This document shows, in pieces, positions 36,222-48,773 of a DNA stretch of 64,000 nucleotides. How positions within the stretch are numbered: the first letter of the stretch is position 1; each line of letters starts with the position of its first letter. Location of the stretch: positions 58,645,776 to 58,709,775 of the forward strand of contig OY829326.1 of assembly GCA_963691655.1 (NCBI GenBank), in the 5' to 3' direction. The notes below the pieces were generated by a model. The model was not told the origin of the DNA. It saw only the letters and a list, made by a program, of their open reading frames with translations, and ran no database searches. The position numbers and the translations under genes were made by a program. Origin of the DNA: Toxonevra muliebris (lineage: Eukaryota > Arthropoda > Insecta > Diptera > Pallopteridae).

Positions 36222-38030
36222 TCAGACCGAAGGTGATTTTTTGGCCAAAGCCGAACTTCGGTCATTCATCTAACCTTTGGCCGAAGCCGAAGACCGAAGG
36301 ATTTTTAAAATATAAAAAATAAAAATCTGAAAGTAAATTTGTTTTACCTATGTATTTGCAAACATATACAGAAAAATATAAATAGTAGATACTCCAAATA
36401 AAAAGCTGACCAGTAGCACTAAATAATTATTCACTGTCGAAGGAGCTGACAAATATTATTTATTTCAAGAATCATTTAAAAAATTGTTTACGTCAAAATA
36501 TACAGTTACATCGACTGTAGAACGACTGTCGTTCAACGACCCCTGTTTCAATAAAAAAGTTGGCCGATGGCTGCCATGATTCTGCTTATCTAAAATCAAA
36601 GACTGAATCGATAGACCTGTAGCCGGAATCAGAATAAACCCTCAAGTTCTCAAATTTTTGATTGATTTAAAAAAAAATTGGGATTGACAAATTTTAATGC
36701 AAAAAGCATAAATCTGATCTCAAAACCCTAAGAAATTTAATGGGCTTATGAAGCCGGAAAAGCTGAATGCCTAAAAGTATTTGTTGTTGAACAAACTTTT
36801 TAGTAATTTTTTTTAAATAACTAAATATTTGGTATAAGAAATTTAAATTCCTAGCTACTCACAACTAGTTTTTTTATCAGGCTAGTAAGACGGGAAGTAT
36901 TTTATTTTTACTTTTTTTTTATTTTTATCTCAAATTCAAACAAAATAATTAATTTTTTTATTTTTGACAAATTTTGACTTTGAATGTCGCTAATATCATA
37001 ATAACACATAACTAATGCATTTTTTTAAAAGCTTGAGAAATTCCACATTGGCAACAAAAAACTATTAAGGTGGTTATTAGACCCGTTTTGATGATGGCTG
37101 TCTAGAGACACGCTTGGGAACTAGAAGGTTAAGTAAAATATTGAAAATTCAATTTTTGGGGTAGTTTTATTGTACTTATGTTCTTTTAGTTAAGTCATTA
37201 AAAGTTCATCTATCTAGTTCTGAAAATAAGTATTTGATTTTTATCGTTTTTTTTAACTATTTTAATTTAAATAAAAACCATTGAGAGATATCACAATGAT
37301 CCTGGTTCGGACGGAGTAGAACTACAGATGCATTGAAGATACGATGAAAATTTAGCGCAATCAGTTCATTAGTTTTGGAGATATCATAGCAGCCATTTCG
37401 AAAAATGCTCTTTGGAGAAAAACTAGTTTCAAATAAACATCTGTAACTTTCAACCGACTGTGAATTTCAAATAATCCCCTTACACATATATTCTAGAGCG
37501 GTTATAGCCAAAACAATTTTAAATTTTTTTGGCTTCCTTGAAAGCAAAAAAAAAGCGCCAGTAATGGAAAATGTCGGCTTTTCTAGCAATTCACGTTTCT
37601 TTTCAATACGCTTCAAGGCTTCCTTAAAAAGTAAAAAAGTTTGGCTTGCTTCTGCTGCCTCTAATTGTATTAGTTCCAGCAGGTTGTTCGTTAAAAAAAA
37701 TCACTGATTACTATTTATATGGTTGTAAATCTCTGGGTTACTTCAAAAGTAAAAATGGAACAAACAAACGGAGAAAACATAACATAGAAATTGTAATGTA
37801 AATACTTTATATAACCATTTTATATTTATTTATTTGTAAAAATTTTTACTGCCAATCAATAGTACAAATTATTGTCAAATGAAATGCTTATATATAAATG
37901 CTTCGGCAAAATACTTCGGCCAAAACTTCGGCCATTTTTTGCCGAAACCTTCGGCTTTTGGCTTGCAATTTTAGGCCGAATAACCGAAGAACCGAAGCCG
38001 AATATTCGCTCGGACACTAAGCTTCAGCAT
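36222..38030. mobile_element. Probable hAT-like element with GGCCGAAG subterminal repeats
   Basis: Clusters of TTCGGCC/GGCCGAAG words lie at 36225-36300 and, inverted, at 37904-38012. Beyond them the ends read CAGTACTG on the left and CAATGCTG (reverse complement of the right). This fits a hAT-like element about 1.8 kb long, with subterminal repeats and CAGTG-like tips. No target duplication is found, so the exact ends are uncertain. A TTAA MITE (36639-37128) is nested within it. Confidence 0.5.
36635..37132. mobile_element. TTAA-type MITE, family E copy 2 (490 bp)
   Basis: The left end reads TAAA then CCCTCAAGTTCTCAA. The right end reads TTGGGAACTAGAAGG followed by an intact TTAA (37129-37132). 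The tips are inverted repeats of about 15 bp. It is the sister of the copy at 35.3 kb, but carries an extra segment of about 60-70 bases near 36990-37060. No coding. It sits inside the GGCCGAAG-flanked element. Confidence 0.85.
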
Positions 38031-38034
38031 TGGA

Positions 38035-40735
38035 TGCCTACCAAATTTGCCGCTTCAAAAATTGCTTATCTTTACGTGCAATTAAAACCAAATAAGTTAT
38101 TTTTGTATTTATTTATTTAATGTATTACTGAATAATAAAATGCAATTTTATTACAAAGAAACCAAAAAAGATATGAAACAATAAAAACTTTTAATTAAAC
38201 TATAAATTCAAATGCTTCCCTTCTTCTGTGCTTAAAACCAATTCCTCGCCATATGTATATGATAACTTCTTTTCGGAAATATTATTTTTGTAATTTTTGT
38301 GTAAAGCAATTTATTAAAATCATTTACACAACATCAATAAAAACATCGCTACATCAATGTTGATGACTAGAGTGCGAGACGCTACAGCAGCACACCACCA
38401 ACCATCGATTATGATGCTGATGCTGTTGCTGATAATAATAAAAACAATAATAAACAGTTATAAACAATCACAACAACAAACAGTTTTCATATCTGTGCGA
38501 GTGTGTGTGTGTGTGTGTGTATATGTATGTGTAATAATAATATTGCTACGCATCATATGAAAAACTGAATGTTGTTTGTGGATACAACAAGCAGTAATAA
38601 TCATGTATTTGCTGTTGCTATTATGGAATGAAATCGAATTGCTTTTTGCTGTGGCCAATGCTGCTGCTGCTGCTTTAAAACAAATTGTACAAATGAATGA
38701 GCGAATGAGTGAATGAATGATACCCTTAGGTATACAAACAATAACAAAAATATAACAGCAAATAACATTTTCGAACAAAAGAGAGGAATGTTTTTTGCTT
38801 CAGATTCAGAATCACAACAACAATACATACGCATTCCACCAAAAAATTGTAAGAAAAAAAAAAACATCCAACAGAAAAACAAAAACAAACACAAAACAAT
38901 AATATACATATACGTTACAAATCGATTAACTTGCACCATACTACCACATAAAACTACCATCAGCCTCTAGTGCAACAGAAACAAACAAAACAATAATGTT
39001 GTATCGAATTGAATTGAAAACGAAACGAATGAGCAAACGAGCGATTGTTGTGAAGTGCTGAAGTGAGTGGACGTTTGTGAAAATTATATAAAAACATTAC
39101 ACAAGCAAACAATACCAAAACAAAAACAAATTGATCACCATCATCACCAGCAAAATCAACCAGCTAACATGATGATTATGAGGTTTCAATGATGTTGATG
39201 ATGATGATATGAAAACAATAATATACAAACAAATTTTCAACGAATTGTGATACAAAATAAAAGGCTCAAGCCAAAATGGCTCAGGCACACCTCAAAAGCC
39301 GAAAAACTTTTCACACACACACACACACACAGCCACAGCCACACATGTGAATATTTGTATGTGTGGCTGTGAGTAAACATATACACTTACATTTCATACG
39401 AGGTCATTGCACAGACGTTTATTATTATATTTTTCTTTGTATGCTGGCTATTGTATACGTGTGGCATACACACACACACACAACTACTCTTAGAAACACC
39501 GAGTCATAGTCTTGTAGCTGAAAGTGAGCATAACTAAACCAAAAGTTGAACTACGAAATGCTGAATGTTGTGGCGCTGGTAGTAAGCAGTAACGATATAT
39601 GTATGAATGTGAAGATATCAGCTCAAGATATACGCTTTCAAAGCTATTCACCGTGCACACATGCATAAATGGAACTAAAAGCACGTACACAATTTTTGGG
39701 CGCGCAAGTTTTTGACTTCGTAAGTAAATGGTAGTAGTCGTAGTAAAGGCAGAGAAACAAACCGACAGATATTTTTTCAATTTTTTTTTTTCGTCCTGTA
39801 TTTTTTAAATGTATTTTGAGGTTGAGTATAACAATTTTTTTTTTTTTTTGGATTTATACCAAAGAAAGATGAATTGTTTTTCTGTGCACTTACACGATTT
39901 TATGGCATTTTATTTGCTTCTACTTCCATTATATTTGTTTGTTGCCATTGTATAAGCAAGAAAGTGAAGTGCAAATGCGTGTCCTTGAAATTATATTTTT
40001 CTCTGAAGATATTTTTAAAGTAAATAGTATGTAGTTAAATGCTAGAATTTAAGTTTAAGCTTAATCTTAGGCTTTCTAAATAGCACCTGGAAAGTATAAG
40101 TAATTGAAAGATAATTAACTAAAATTGTATTACAAAATATAATATCTATTACATACTTTTAGTCATATTTCAAAAACAGGAAGTTCATAATTATAAAAAT
40201 ATTAGCAAGCTTGTGTAATCAATATTAGCATAGTAACTTAATATTTGAAATAATTTTAATTACATTTACATTTATACTTTAGTTTAATGCAACTTGTTAA
40301 ATAATATAAATTTTTGACAATGCCAAAAATTATTTAAATATTTTTCTATAAATATAGAGCTACTCAGTGAAACATTTTTATTCTTTTGACAAAAGCATAC
40401 ATTACATTCCAGCTGTTATAATTTGTAATAGAAATTTCATTATAAGTTGAATACTTTTCGGCACGTAGAATTAGATAATAATAATCATAAAAATGACTTT
40501 GAACTATAATTTCATCATAAATGGAATACTTTTCTGGCACGATAGATTAAAAACTGCCCAACTCTCCTTTCAGTAGTCAGCACTTGTAATTTTCGTCCTC
40601 AGTATTAAATTTAATTAGTGGCTGGTGTGCTGGATTGCTAAGTAATGCTCGGCACGGTTAAAAATCTAAAACAAAAATACAAATTTTTCTACTCGGCAAT
40701 GACAAATTTGTAGAGGTAAAAATTGCAAAAAAAAA
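38035..40735. other. Non-coding stretch with dense microsatellites
   Basis: No gene is recognised. It contains (GT)n at 38501-38520, CAA/CAG/AAT trinucleotide stretches at 38380-38980, TGATGATGA near 39190-39210 and (CA)n at 39311-39330. The 119-codon minus-strand frame at 38601-38960 is low complexity, without a domain. Confidence 0.55.
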
Positions 40736-40739
40736 AAAT

Positions 40740-40835
40740 TATCTTGCCTTTCGAACTCGGAATAAAACTGTAAGTCCCTTCCGTTGAGGTACAAATATAA
40801 CTCATACAACCTGAATCGGTGTGAAAAACTCAGAA
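40740..40835 (+). repeat. Interspersed repeat fragment (AACTGTAAGTCCCTTCC family), copy 2
   Basis: The sequence CTTTCGAACTCGGAATAAAA, then CTGTAAGTCCCTTCCGTTG and CAAATATAACTCATACAAC aligns with the copy at 6.99-7.13 kb in the same orientation. It is diverged and truncated. Confidence 0.6.
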
Positions 40836-40839
40836 AAAG

Positions 40840-43800
40840 AATACGAAAATTGTATTACACATAGAGAAAAAACTTATGCTATATGGTAAATTTGTTGTAT
40901 GAAGTTGAAAAACTTTGATTAAAACACCTAAATTTATTGACTATTTGCCTAAGCTTAGGTATTTTTGTTTTCGTGTTGACTTGTACTTACATAATACTTG
41001 CATTACTTTATGAAAAATATGAATATGTTCATTCAGCAAAAAACTTAAGGAGGAATACACACCTAGAATAGTAAAAAAAAATCGATTTTTCAATTTTTGC
41101 TTTTCTAGCTTGAGGTCTTAAGAATGCCTGGTGAAAATTTCTAGAAAAAAATCGAAGAAATAACGGCGGCTTGCCTTCACCGAGCAGCTGGATCAGACAG
41201 GTAAAATAAGTCAATACTTGAGGGGTTATACGCAATTAGAATTTTCATAAAAAAAAAACCTACATATAGACATAAGACATTTTGATCTTTAAAATGAAAT
41301 TATTACCATGACAAATTTTGGATTTCATCTATTACTTGACTTTTTTTTAGTTATAAGTTTAAATATTTAAGTATTTTTTACAATTTGAATCATTTAGTTT
41401 AAATTTTCCAAAACCTTTAATTGTAGCTAATTCCGTGCTCAAATTTTGTCACTAAAACTAATTCCGTGCTAATGCGAATCTAATCCCATTCGAAATTTAT
41501 TGAAGGAAGATTTGAGTGATTCCTAAGCCTTTTCTTGTAAAAAATAAAACAGATTAAAGAAAATTTATATATTTTTTTACTCTAGAAACTGTGAAAATGT
41601 AATGCAGCTTCCAGCGTATTAAATTTTTAAATGGTATATTAAAAATTTTGCTATATATAAATACGAGGAGTGAATTTATCTTAACAGATAAGAATTTGAT
41701 GTCTGAAGCAAAGATGTTAAACGCAAAGAGATAAACACATTTTTCCTTTATCTCCCACCCTTCCTTTCAAAAATTGGGTGGCCTATAAAAAAAACGTTAA
41801 GAAAACTATTATATTGCCTTTGGAGAATTCTTTGACAGATACACGAACAACAGTCAAGCATTTTTAAATTCTTTGGCTTGCAGTGGGATTCCCCTCAAAA
41901 ATCCTTCGTACCAATATCGTCCTGGTCAATGGTCCACACCATTCTTAAAATTAATTTTGCGATTCATACATATGAAAATACTTAAAAATGCTTAAAAGTA
42001 AGCTTTTTGATAATATATGAAAGCCTATGAAAATAGTTGAGAAAATTTGAAAATTTTTGCAAATACTTAGCAGTACCTGAAAATAATCAAAAGTACTTGA
42101 AAAAATTCAACGATGATAGCAAAAACAAAATCAAATTAGTAAAAATTCGAATCACGTAGACTTCTAAAAGCATCGTCACGTTTCTAAGGGATCCACTTAA
42201 TTCACCACTGGAATGTGGTATGTAAGCTTTCAAGTACTTGCGCGTTACAATAAATCTTTAAGTATACATATATAACTAATGTATTAAAGAGACTTTCCTA
42301 TTATTCAAAACATATGGTATTTTCCATTAATATTTAGTTGATTTTTCTAATTTTCTCAGACCGTACTCCTTACTATTTTTTTATCCAGTGTATATAATTG
42401 ACTGACATGCTTATTATTAGGAACATTTACTTTTTTTAATCAATTAAGCTATGTAGCTATTACTAATAGCAAAATACTACTAATATATGTGCATATATAA
42501 ATATTTTTATCGGATTTGTATAATCAAAAAGAAGTTAATTTTAACTCAAATTCGTAACTGCCAACTGAATATTTTTCCAATTACTCTATACCTACTCGCA
42601 CAGTACACTGCATGTGCATACATGCTACTAATTAATACCACTGCACCTCCTACTCCTCTTCAACTTTCAGTTGCACCACACATTAAATTGCAATTGTATG
42701 AAGTAAGTACATACTTCATAAAAAAATATTAACCCTTATACGCCCCTTAGGATATTTTTTTGTTATTGTAATTTCAACATTACGTGCCGCAACCAAATCC
42801 ATCATCAAACAAAAACAAAATAAAACTAAACAAATCTGCAGAAAAACAACATGAGCAAAAAAAAAAAAGATTCAACAAAATTAAATGTACATAGAAATTT
42901 GTTGTTGGCAAATAATAATTGCAATTGCAATAGCACTGCAAACAAAAACAACAACAATATGAGTAATTTAACACAATTTATTGTAGGAATGCGCTGCCTT
43001 GCAAATATTTATGCAAAATAACTCAACTTTTGTACTAATTGCATATTTGGTGTTCATTAGGGTCATCAATGAGGAGCGCCGCCTGACTTTATAGTGCAAC
43101 ACGAAGATGGGGGGAAGGAAAAAGAGCAAAAAAAAAATCCTTCTAAAACTGCGCCAGCACTCGACCAGTGTTGAAACGTATTCATATTGTGGGTGGGATT
43201 GGTATTGCTGATAATGATGATGATGATGGTTTTCAATGTTGTATGTGTTTGCGTGTATGTGTGTCCACAAGTGGCAACAAAAATTTTGTAAAACTATTTG
43301 CCAAATTCAAATAAACTAACAAAAGGACAATAACAAATGAGTGTTTGTCTGTATGCATTTAAATGTATTTATATGTGTGTTTGTATGTGAATAAACGCGT
43401 GTGTGTGTGTGTTTGTGTGCATTGAAGGCGTGTGCTTGAAAAATGTAAATTACAACAAATAAACAGCAATTGTGAATATTATGCAAAAGCGGTTTTTCGG
43501 TTTTACTAGCTAGCGGTGGGAAACCGTTGATTATAAATTCGCTGCATAATTTTAGGTGCCCTTAAAAGAAAAAACACACGCACACACAATTTCATACATG
43601 GAACAATTTAACAATTTGTTTTGTGGATTTTAATTTAAAAACATACGAAAAAGTTATCATTTAAATAAAACCGAGAGCGAGAGAGAAAAAATGTTGCATG
43701 CTTTTCAGTCGCCTCAAAGGGAACAATAATATTCAGTAGTTTACTTAGTTTTGTTATTTTTTGTATGTGCAATAAACAACAAAAACTTATTTAAAAATAT

Positions 43801-45035
43801 AGCATACTTTCGAGTACATTAAAAATGGTAATTATTGTAATGATAGTAAGGATTGTGAGGGGAATATAACTCAGTAATTTTATTGTTGTTGGAAAGTTGT
43901 TCATAAAGAAACTTTTAAATGACAAAAAAAAAATTCCTTGTGAATTTCTGTATGCACTACTTATAATAGCAAGAAACTTAAATTCCATATCTTCATATAA
44001 ATTATTTAACTTTCACCTTCATACGGGATATTAAATACTAATCTGCATGTTAAATTTTTTCTACTTTAGTTTAAACTGAAAATATCTATCGCTGACTCTT
44101 TAGAGCATATTTGGATCATCTTCTGAACCAAAATTGGATAACAATTCATTGTGTTATTTTTTAAAAAATTTCTACAGCTATATCCAATGTTATTTTCAAG
44201 CAACCAACATTGTGACGTTATTTTTCCAAGAATAAGTGGATGGAGGGTGTTTTGATGTTCTAGGACCCCCATACTTTTTGATAAGCAAACTTTTTCCCAA
44301 ACATACTATACTACTTTTGTCATTCATTTACCCTGTTAGCCATATTGTTCTACGGTGCACTTAAAAAACTCCCAAAATTTGGTATATGAAGTTTAGATGG
44401 AGAATTCTTAAATTCACAAAAAATGTGCTTTTTTTTATTCTAAACAGCTTTTCTATAGTCACCAAAAACGATAAAACATAAATTATGAATGTTCTGGTAG
44501 TCTTAATGAAGCCATTTTCATGGTTTCATGTACCGTTATCTCAAAAATCTGATGGATTGGAGCTCAGTGGCACCAAATTGTTCAAGACTACATGTCACAT
44601 CGCCATTCCAATGGAAAAAACTCAATTTTGTGGCGTTCAAATTTAATCAAAACTGTTCACATCTGCTTTAACCCATTTGCGCCTAATGGGTGGAAAAGTA
44701 CCCATGAAAATCGTTTATTTTCACAAAATTTCTAAAAAGTTTGAATCAGAGATATCGCGAAAATAGGGTTACGGATGGTTAGTTGAAAGATTAAACTATC
44801 TTAGGCTATTAGAGGTTATCTTAAAATTCTGCCATTTGCCTATAGTTACCAGACTCCAAAAATAACGAATTTTCCAGAAATGGAAAATGTGGCAATGGGA
44901 AACTGGCAATTTTGGAAATTGGAGCTCTAACATTCAGCTTCATATGTTATCTTTCCAAGGAAATTAACTTTGTACCGGGAAACTGTAAATGAGGCATTAA
45001 AACTCTGATAAATACTGCCTGAAACTACTACAGCT
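40840..45035. other. Non-coding AT-rich stretch with two orphan TTAACCC motifs
   Basis: No gene is recognised. TTAACCCTTATACGCCCC at 42730 and TTAACCCATTTGCGCC at 44668 look like left ends of TTAA-type elements, but no matching right ends are found. GT/CA runs occur near 43390-43420, and GATGATGATG near 43217. Confidence 0.45.
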
Positions 45036-45039
45036 CTCG

Positions 45040-46845
45040 GCAGTATTCGGAAGATAGATGGCTGATGGACGGACTTGGGCTTCTCTTGAGGTTCTGATGA
45101 AGATACGTTCAACTTGAAAAGTTGCATGGATTTGACCGCCATCGAAAGTTAGATGGCAAATCTTGTCCAGGCATAAAAGACTGACGTCTTGGAAATCATA
45201 GATAGGGAAAAGGTCGCCTGGGCAATAAGTTCATTCAGCCCACTTAAATCAGGGGACCGGATGGAACTATATCAGTCCTGTTACAACATTCTCTTGAGAG
45301 CGTGGGGCCTCATCTAGTGAAAATCTTTTCAAGATGTTTAACAGATGAGTATGTGCCAAATATTTGGAGAGAGGTCAGGGTGGTTTTTATTTCAAAAGAT
45401 GGAAAACTAAATCACTCTAGTGCAAAAGATTACAGGCCGATAAGTCTCTTATCGTTTATTTTAAAAACATTTGAGAGGCTAATTGACATGTATATCAGAG
45501 GGGCTATCAGAATTCAAACAATGGACATCGCACAGCACGCATACAGCAAAGGTAGATCAGTGGATAACGCTCTTCATGAAGTTGTAGGTACCATTAAGAA
45601 GTCATTGGATTTTAAAGAGTACACGTTAGTAGACTTCCTTGACATTGAAGGAGCCTTCAATAATGTAAGCACGGAAGCTATCTGTAAGGGTGCAGGCTCC
45701 GTGAGTAAGAGGACTACAAGGGGAATGCCGCAAAGAGGGGTGTTGTCACCCCTCTTATGGCTCCTAGTAGTTAATGAGATTCTGTGAGCCTTCAAGGAAA
45801 AGAAAACGAGGGTTTTAGCCTACTCTGACTTGTAGACGATTAGTGAGCTTATGGAATCAGCATTTAGCGAAGTTTCCAACTGGACCAGACGGAATGGCTT
45901 AACAGTTAATCTTGCTAAGGCTGAGTTAGTCTTGTTCACGAGGAAAACAAAAACACCTAAGTTTTCCTTACCAAAGCTGGATGGAGTAACACTGAATCTC
46001 TCTTTGAAAACAAAGATTCTGGTGTCAAAACTAAATTGGAGAACGAAGAAGGGACTGGTCTGGCATACTACATACCTGTAAAAGGACCTTTAGGAAAAGA
46101 TGGGGATTGTCAACATACGTTATTCATGGAATGTACAGCACAATCATTCGACCCATCATCGCTTATGGGTCCCTCGTCTGGAAAAAGGCGTTGGGTAAGA
46201 AGAACAACCAAGCTCGCATGTCAGCCTGGAGATCTCAGGGGCTGTAAGTAGTGCACCTCAGGAAGGCTCTCTTACCGTTAAGGTTTTTGTACAAGGCTGT
46301 GCCGCAAAAGGAGCTCTTAGACTAAGAGAATTCAATGGAGAATGGTACTGGAGCTGGTCTCTACTCCGAAGACCTGTAGCTAATGCCATCGTATCGTTTT
46401 CCTGGCAACTGCAGCGTTTTTCAGTCAGATATTTTTTGCTATTGAGAAAGCAACTTTACTTCTACAAGACAGTATAACATCGCGGACTTCGATGACTTCG
46501 GACCATCGCAGTGTCAAATGACGCTTGGAATAATATAGATGACTGTATAATTTCACGGGCCTTATGGCCAAGGTTAGATAGGAAGAAGACAAATGTCCTC
46601 TTAGGGCACAACAAATCTGCAGTACGTCTGCTCACAGGAATCATATCTGAACTTGGGCTATGGCACCAATGCTCCAACGGTGGCGTATTCCAACAGAGAT
46701 AACGAAAGAGATCTCCTTGCCTTCATCTGAAAAACTAAATGGTTCAATAGAGACATTACCTGGACAGCTGACGGAAACTGTGGTTAGAGACGTGCCTCCT
46801 CCTGGCAACTAAATGACAATTAAGTCTCCGAGTGAAGGTTAGGTT
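45040..46845 (+). pseudogene. LOA-type LINE, degenerate RT to RNase H/C-terminus
   Basis: From 45195 the frame reads VAWAISSFSPLKSG and GPDGTISVLLQ (the W.I.SF.P.KSPGPDGI block). Then come WREVRVVFISKDGK, DYRPISLLSFILKTFERLID, QHAYSKGRSVDNALHEV, VDFLDIEGAFNNVSTEAI (motif A, Asp kept) and TRGMPQRGVLSPLLWLL (PQGG changed to PQRG). DIEGAFNN is the hallmark I associate with the LOA group. Motif C is decayed: YSD-like, then a stop, near 45830. Further frames give NLAKAELVLFTRKTK (45851-46081), MGPSSGKRRWV near 46160, and near 46560 ALWPRLDRKKTNVLLGHNKS then AVRLLTGIISE. The longest open piece is 161 codons. It ends in front of repeat C with a short GGTTAGGTTAGGTT. Confidence 0.85.
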
Positions 46846-46852
46846 AGGTTGG

Positions 46853-46955
46853 AGTGGCTGTCGAGAGACACACTTAGGCCTGAACGGCCCATTGTGATAC
46901 CACATAGTTGGACCTACAGTTTAACGCCGATTCCGAACGGCGGTGTGGCAATTTT
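46853..46955 (+). repeat. Interspersed repeat C, copy 3
   Basis: The sequence GAGTGGCTGTCGAGAGACAC, then CCTGAACGGCCCATTGTGAT, then TTGGACCTACAGTTTAACGC and CGATTCCGAACGGCG matches the copies at 25.1 and 32.5 kb. It lies immediately downstream of the LOA-type LINE. It could be that element's 3' tail or an independent repeat. Confidence 0.75.
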
Positions 46956-46956
46956 T

Positions 46957-47150
46957 TATCAGCTTGGTGGTTTTGCCATAACCAACCAATGTGTGTACTT
47001 GTACACTATCTTATAATTCTCATACACTTCATATTGATAGTGAATATAAGAAAGTTATGAAAATTAACCACCAGACGAAGACGGGAATCGAACCCGAACC
47101 TCCCAGATGAAAGTCTAGTGCACTATCCAATAGGCTATCGAGGTCGTCTT
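46957..47150 (-). mobile_element. tRNA-derived SINE, family A, near-complete copy
   Basis: On the minus strand the head (47150 to about 47075) is tRNA-like. It carries an A-box-like GATAGCCTATTGGATAGTG and a 5-bp anticodon stem CTAGA/TCTGG around loop CTTTCAT, whose anticodon would be TTC (Glu). An intact B box GGTTCGATTCC-type sequence (GGGTTCGATTCCCG) follows. The acceptor stem pairs at only 5 of 7 positions, and the D arm is about 4 bases too long, so it is not a working tRNA. An AT-rich tail of about 115 bases follows and ends near a short A-run. A truncated copy of tail plus B-box region lies at 48467-48566. Confidence 0.75.
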
Positions 47151-47154
47151 ATTT

Positions 47155-48310
47155 TTAAGCACTAAGTCACCAAAGTGACTCATTTTTTTCCGAGTGAAAG
47201 TGCGGATAAAAAAAAATTCGAAAAAAAGGTTGGCACGATGATCTAATGTGTCGAAAAATACCCAATGAATGAGATATAAGGTTGAACTTATTTTGTGATC
47301 ATTTTACATCAATTCTAGGTCGTGCATGAATTGACCGTTGAAATATCTCGAACTTACTATCATTTAAGTATTATTACTTACTTCATTCTTATTAAAAAAG
47401 AAAACTCAAAACTTTTAATTAAGAATATCAGCTTAATTTTATGTATATTTTCGGTTACAATTTTATCTTTTGAGAGAAGAAACAGATACCCGCACTTGGA
47501 CATGTGCTTACATATAAAATGAAGTTAACTTTTTTTTTAATTAAACATTAAACGTACTCGCAATTATAATACTCACAGTAAATGAAAAGCAAAAATAAGA
47601 AAATAAAAATTACTTAATTCGCTTAAAAGCAATTTTCACTTTCCACTCTTCTTCAACTGCACTTGCCAACCGCATGTTGTTTTCTTTTTTATTCTTTTTT
47701 TTTAATCTCGATACACATAGTCACACAACAATATTACAGAATGGTGCACAACATCAACAATATCCTGTGTGTATTTGTACTTTTGTATGTGTGCGTACAT
47801 GTGTATAAAAATTTGTATTGGTAATAATGGTAATAATAACAATAATAATCATGAATTTAATCATACGCAATATCCTTTGCGAAATGTAAAAACGAAAAAA
47901 AATGCAATTTTCTTTTCCTTTCTACTAGTTGGTTTTGCAACAATGGAAACGTTTCAATTACAAAGGATCTAAGTACAATGAAATACAATTTTTGATTACT
48001 GACAAAAAAAATTATTTTATTTGGAAAGCTTAAAAAATTGTATAGTCTTAACAATGAACGTTGGTCAAAATTGTAAATAAATTAAAGTGTTTGCTTCAAG
48101 TAATATACTAGTATACAGAAGTATGTGTTTATTTTACAGTTTTCTTTTTTCATAATTCTTAGTATACTAATATTTTTTTTTTACTACTTAGACCTATAGG
48201 ACTTTCGATGCAGAGAAAGAATTTGCAACAAAAAAAAAAAAACAAAAGCTATAAAGAAAGAAATACAACAATAGCCAAGAAATTTACAAGCATGTATGCA
48301 TTTTATAGTT
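47155..48310. other. Non-coding AT-rich stretch
   Basis: I see no gene or mobile element. There are poly(A)/(T) runs and a TAATAATAACAATAATAATC stretch near 47820. Confidence 0.5.
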
Positions 48311-48466
48311 TGTACCCAGTAGACCTCGAAGCGAATGTTGAGCGAAAGTTTGCATAAACTATAGCAAACAAGCTCAGAAACGAGCGTTTTGTTATGTCCG
48401 CAAACGTGCTTGCAAACGATAGTTTTGCGGGCATAAATACGAACGTCGCTAAAATATGATAAAAAT

Positions 48467-48566
48467 TTGTACTTGTTCAATTTCTTATAATTCTGGTACA
48501 CTTCATACTTATATTCAATATAAGAAGGTTATGAAAATTAGCCACTAGACAAAGACTGGAATGTAT
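48467..48566 (-). mobile_element. SINE family A, truncated copy
   Basis: The sequence aligns with 46997-47095 (CTTATAATTCTGGTACACTT, then AATATAAGAAGGTTATGAAA and AGACAAAGACTGGAATG). It lacks the tRNA-like 5' half, as expected for a 5'-truncated or broken copy. It is nested in the CCCAG-ended element. Confidence 0.75.
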
Positions 48567-48773
48567 GTTAAGTACATAAATGCACTTTACGTTTATGTAC
48601 TTTATACTTTTTGAATTATAGGTACAATTTAAAATCCACCTTTTTTTATTTTTATTATTTTTATTATTTATTTTTTTATTTTATAATACAGAGTAGTATG
48701 ATAATATTGTAGTAATAGATAAAATATTTGAAATCTAGCAGACCACAAAATTATTAATTTTCATAGTTGTAGT

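Noticed and set aside
45302..45787. A 161-codon open frame as a host or working RT gene
   Set aside because: It is the RT of a LOA-type LINE with PQGG changed to PQRG, a stop before motif C, and later frameshifts.
46830..46848. GGTTAGGTTAGGTT as insect telomeric (TTAGG)n repeat
   Set aside because: Only about three units, at the end of a LINE. Dipterans lack TTAGG telomeres, so chance or a LINE tail is more likely.
47075..47150. Functional tRNA-Glu gene on the minus strand
   Set aside because: The acceptor stem mismatches at two positions, the D arm is too long, and the sequence continues into a repeat tail that recurs at 48.5 kb.
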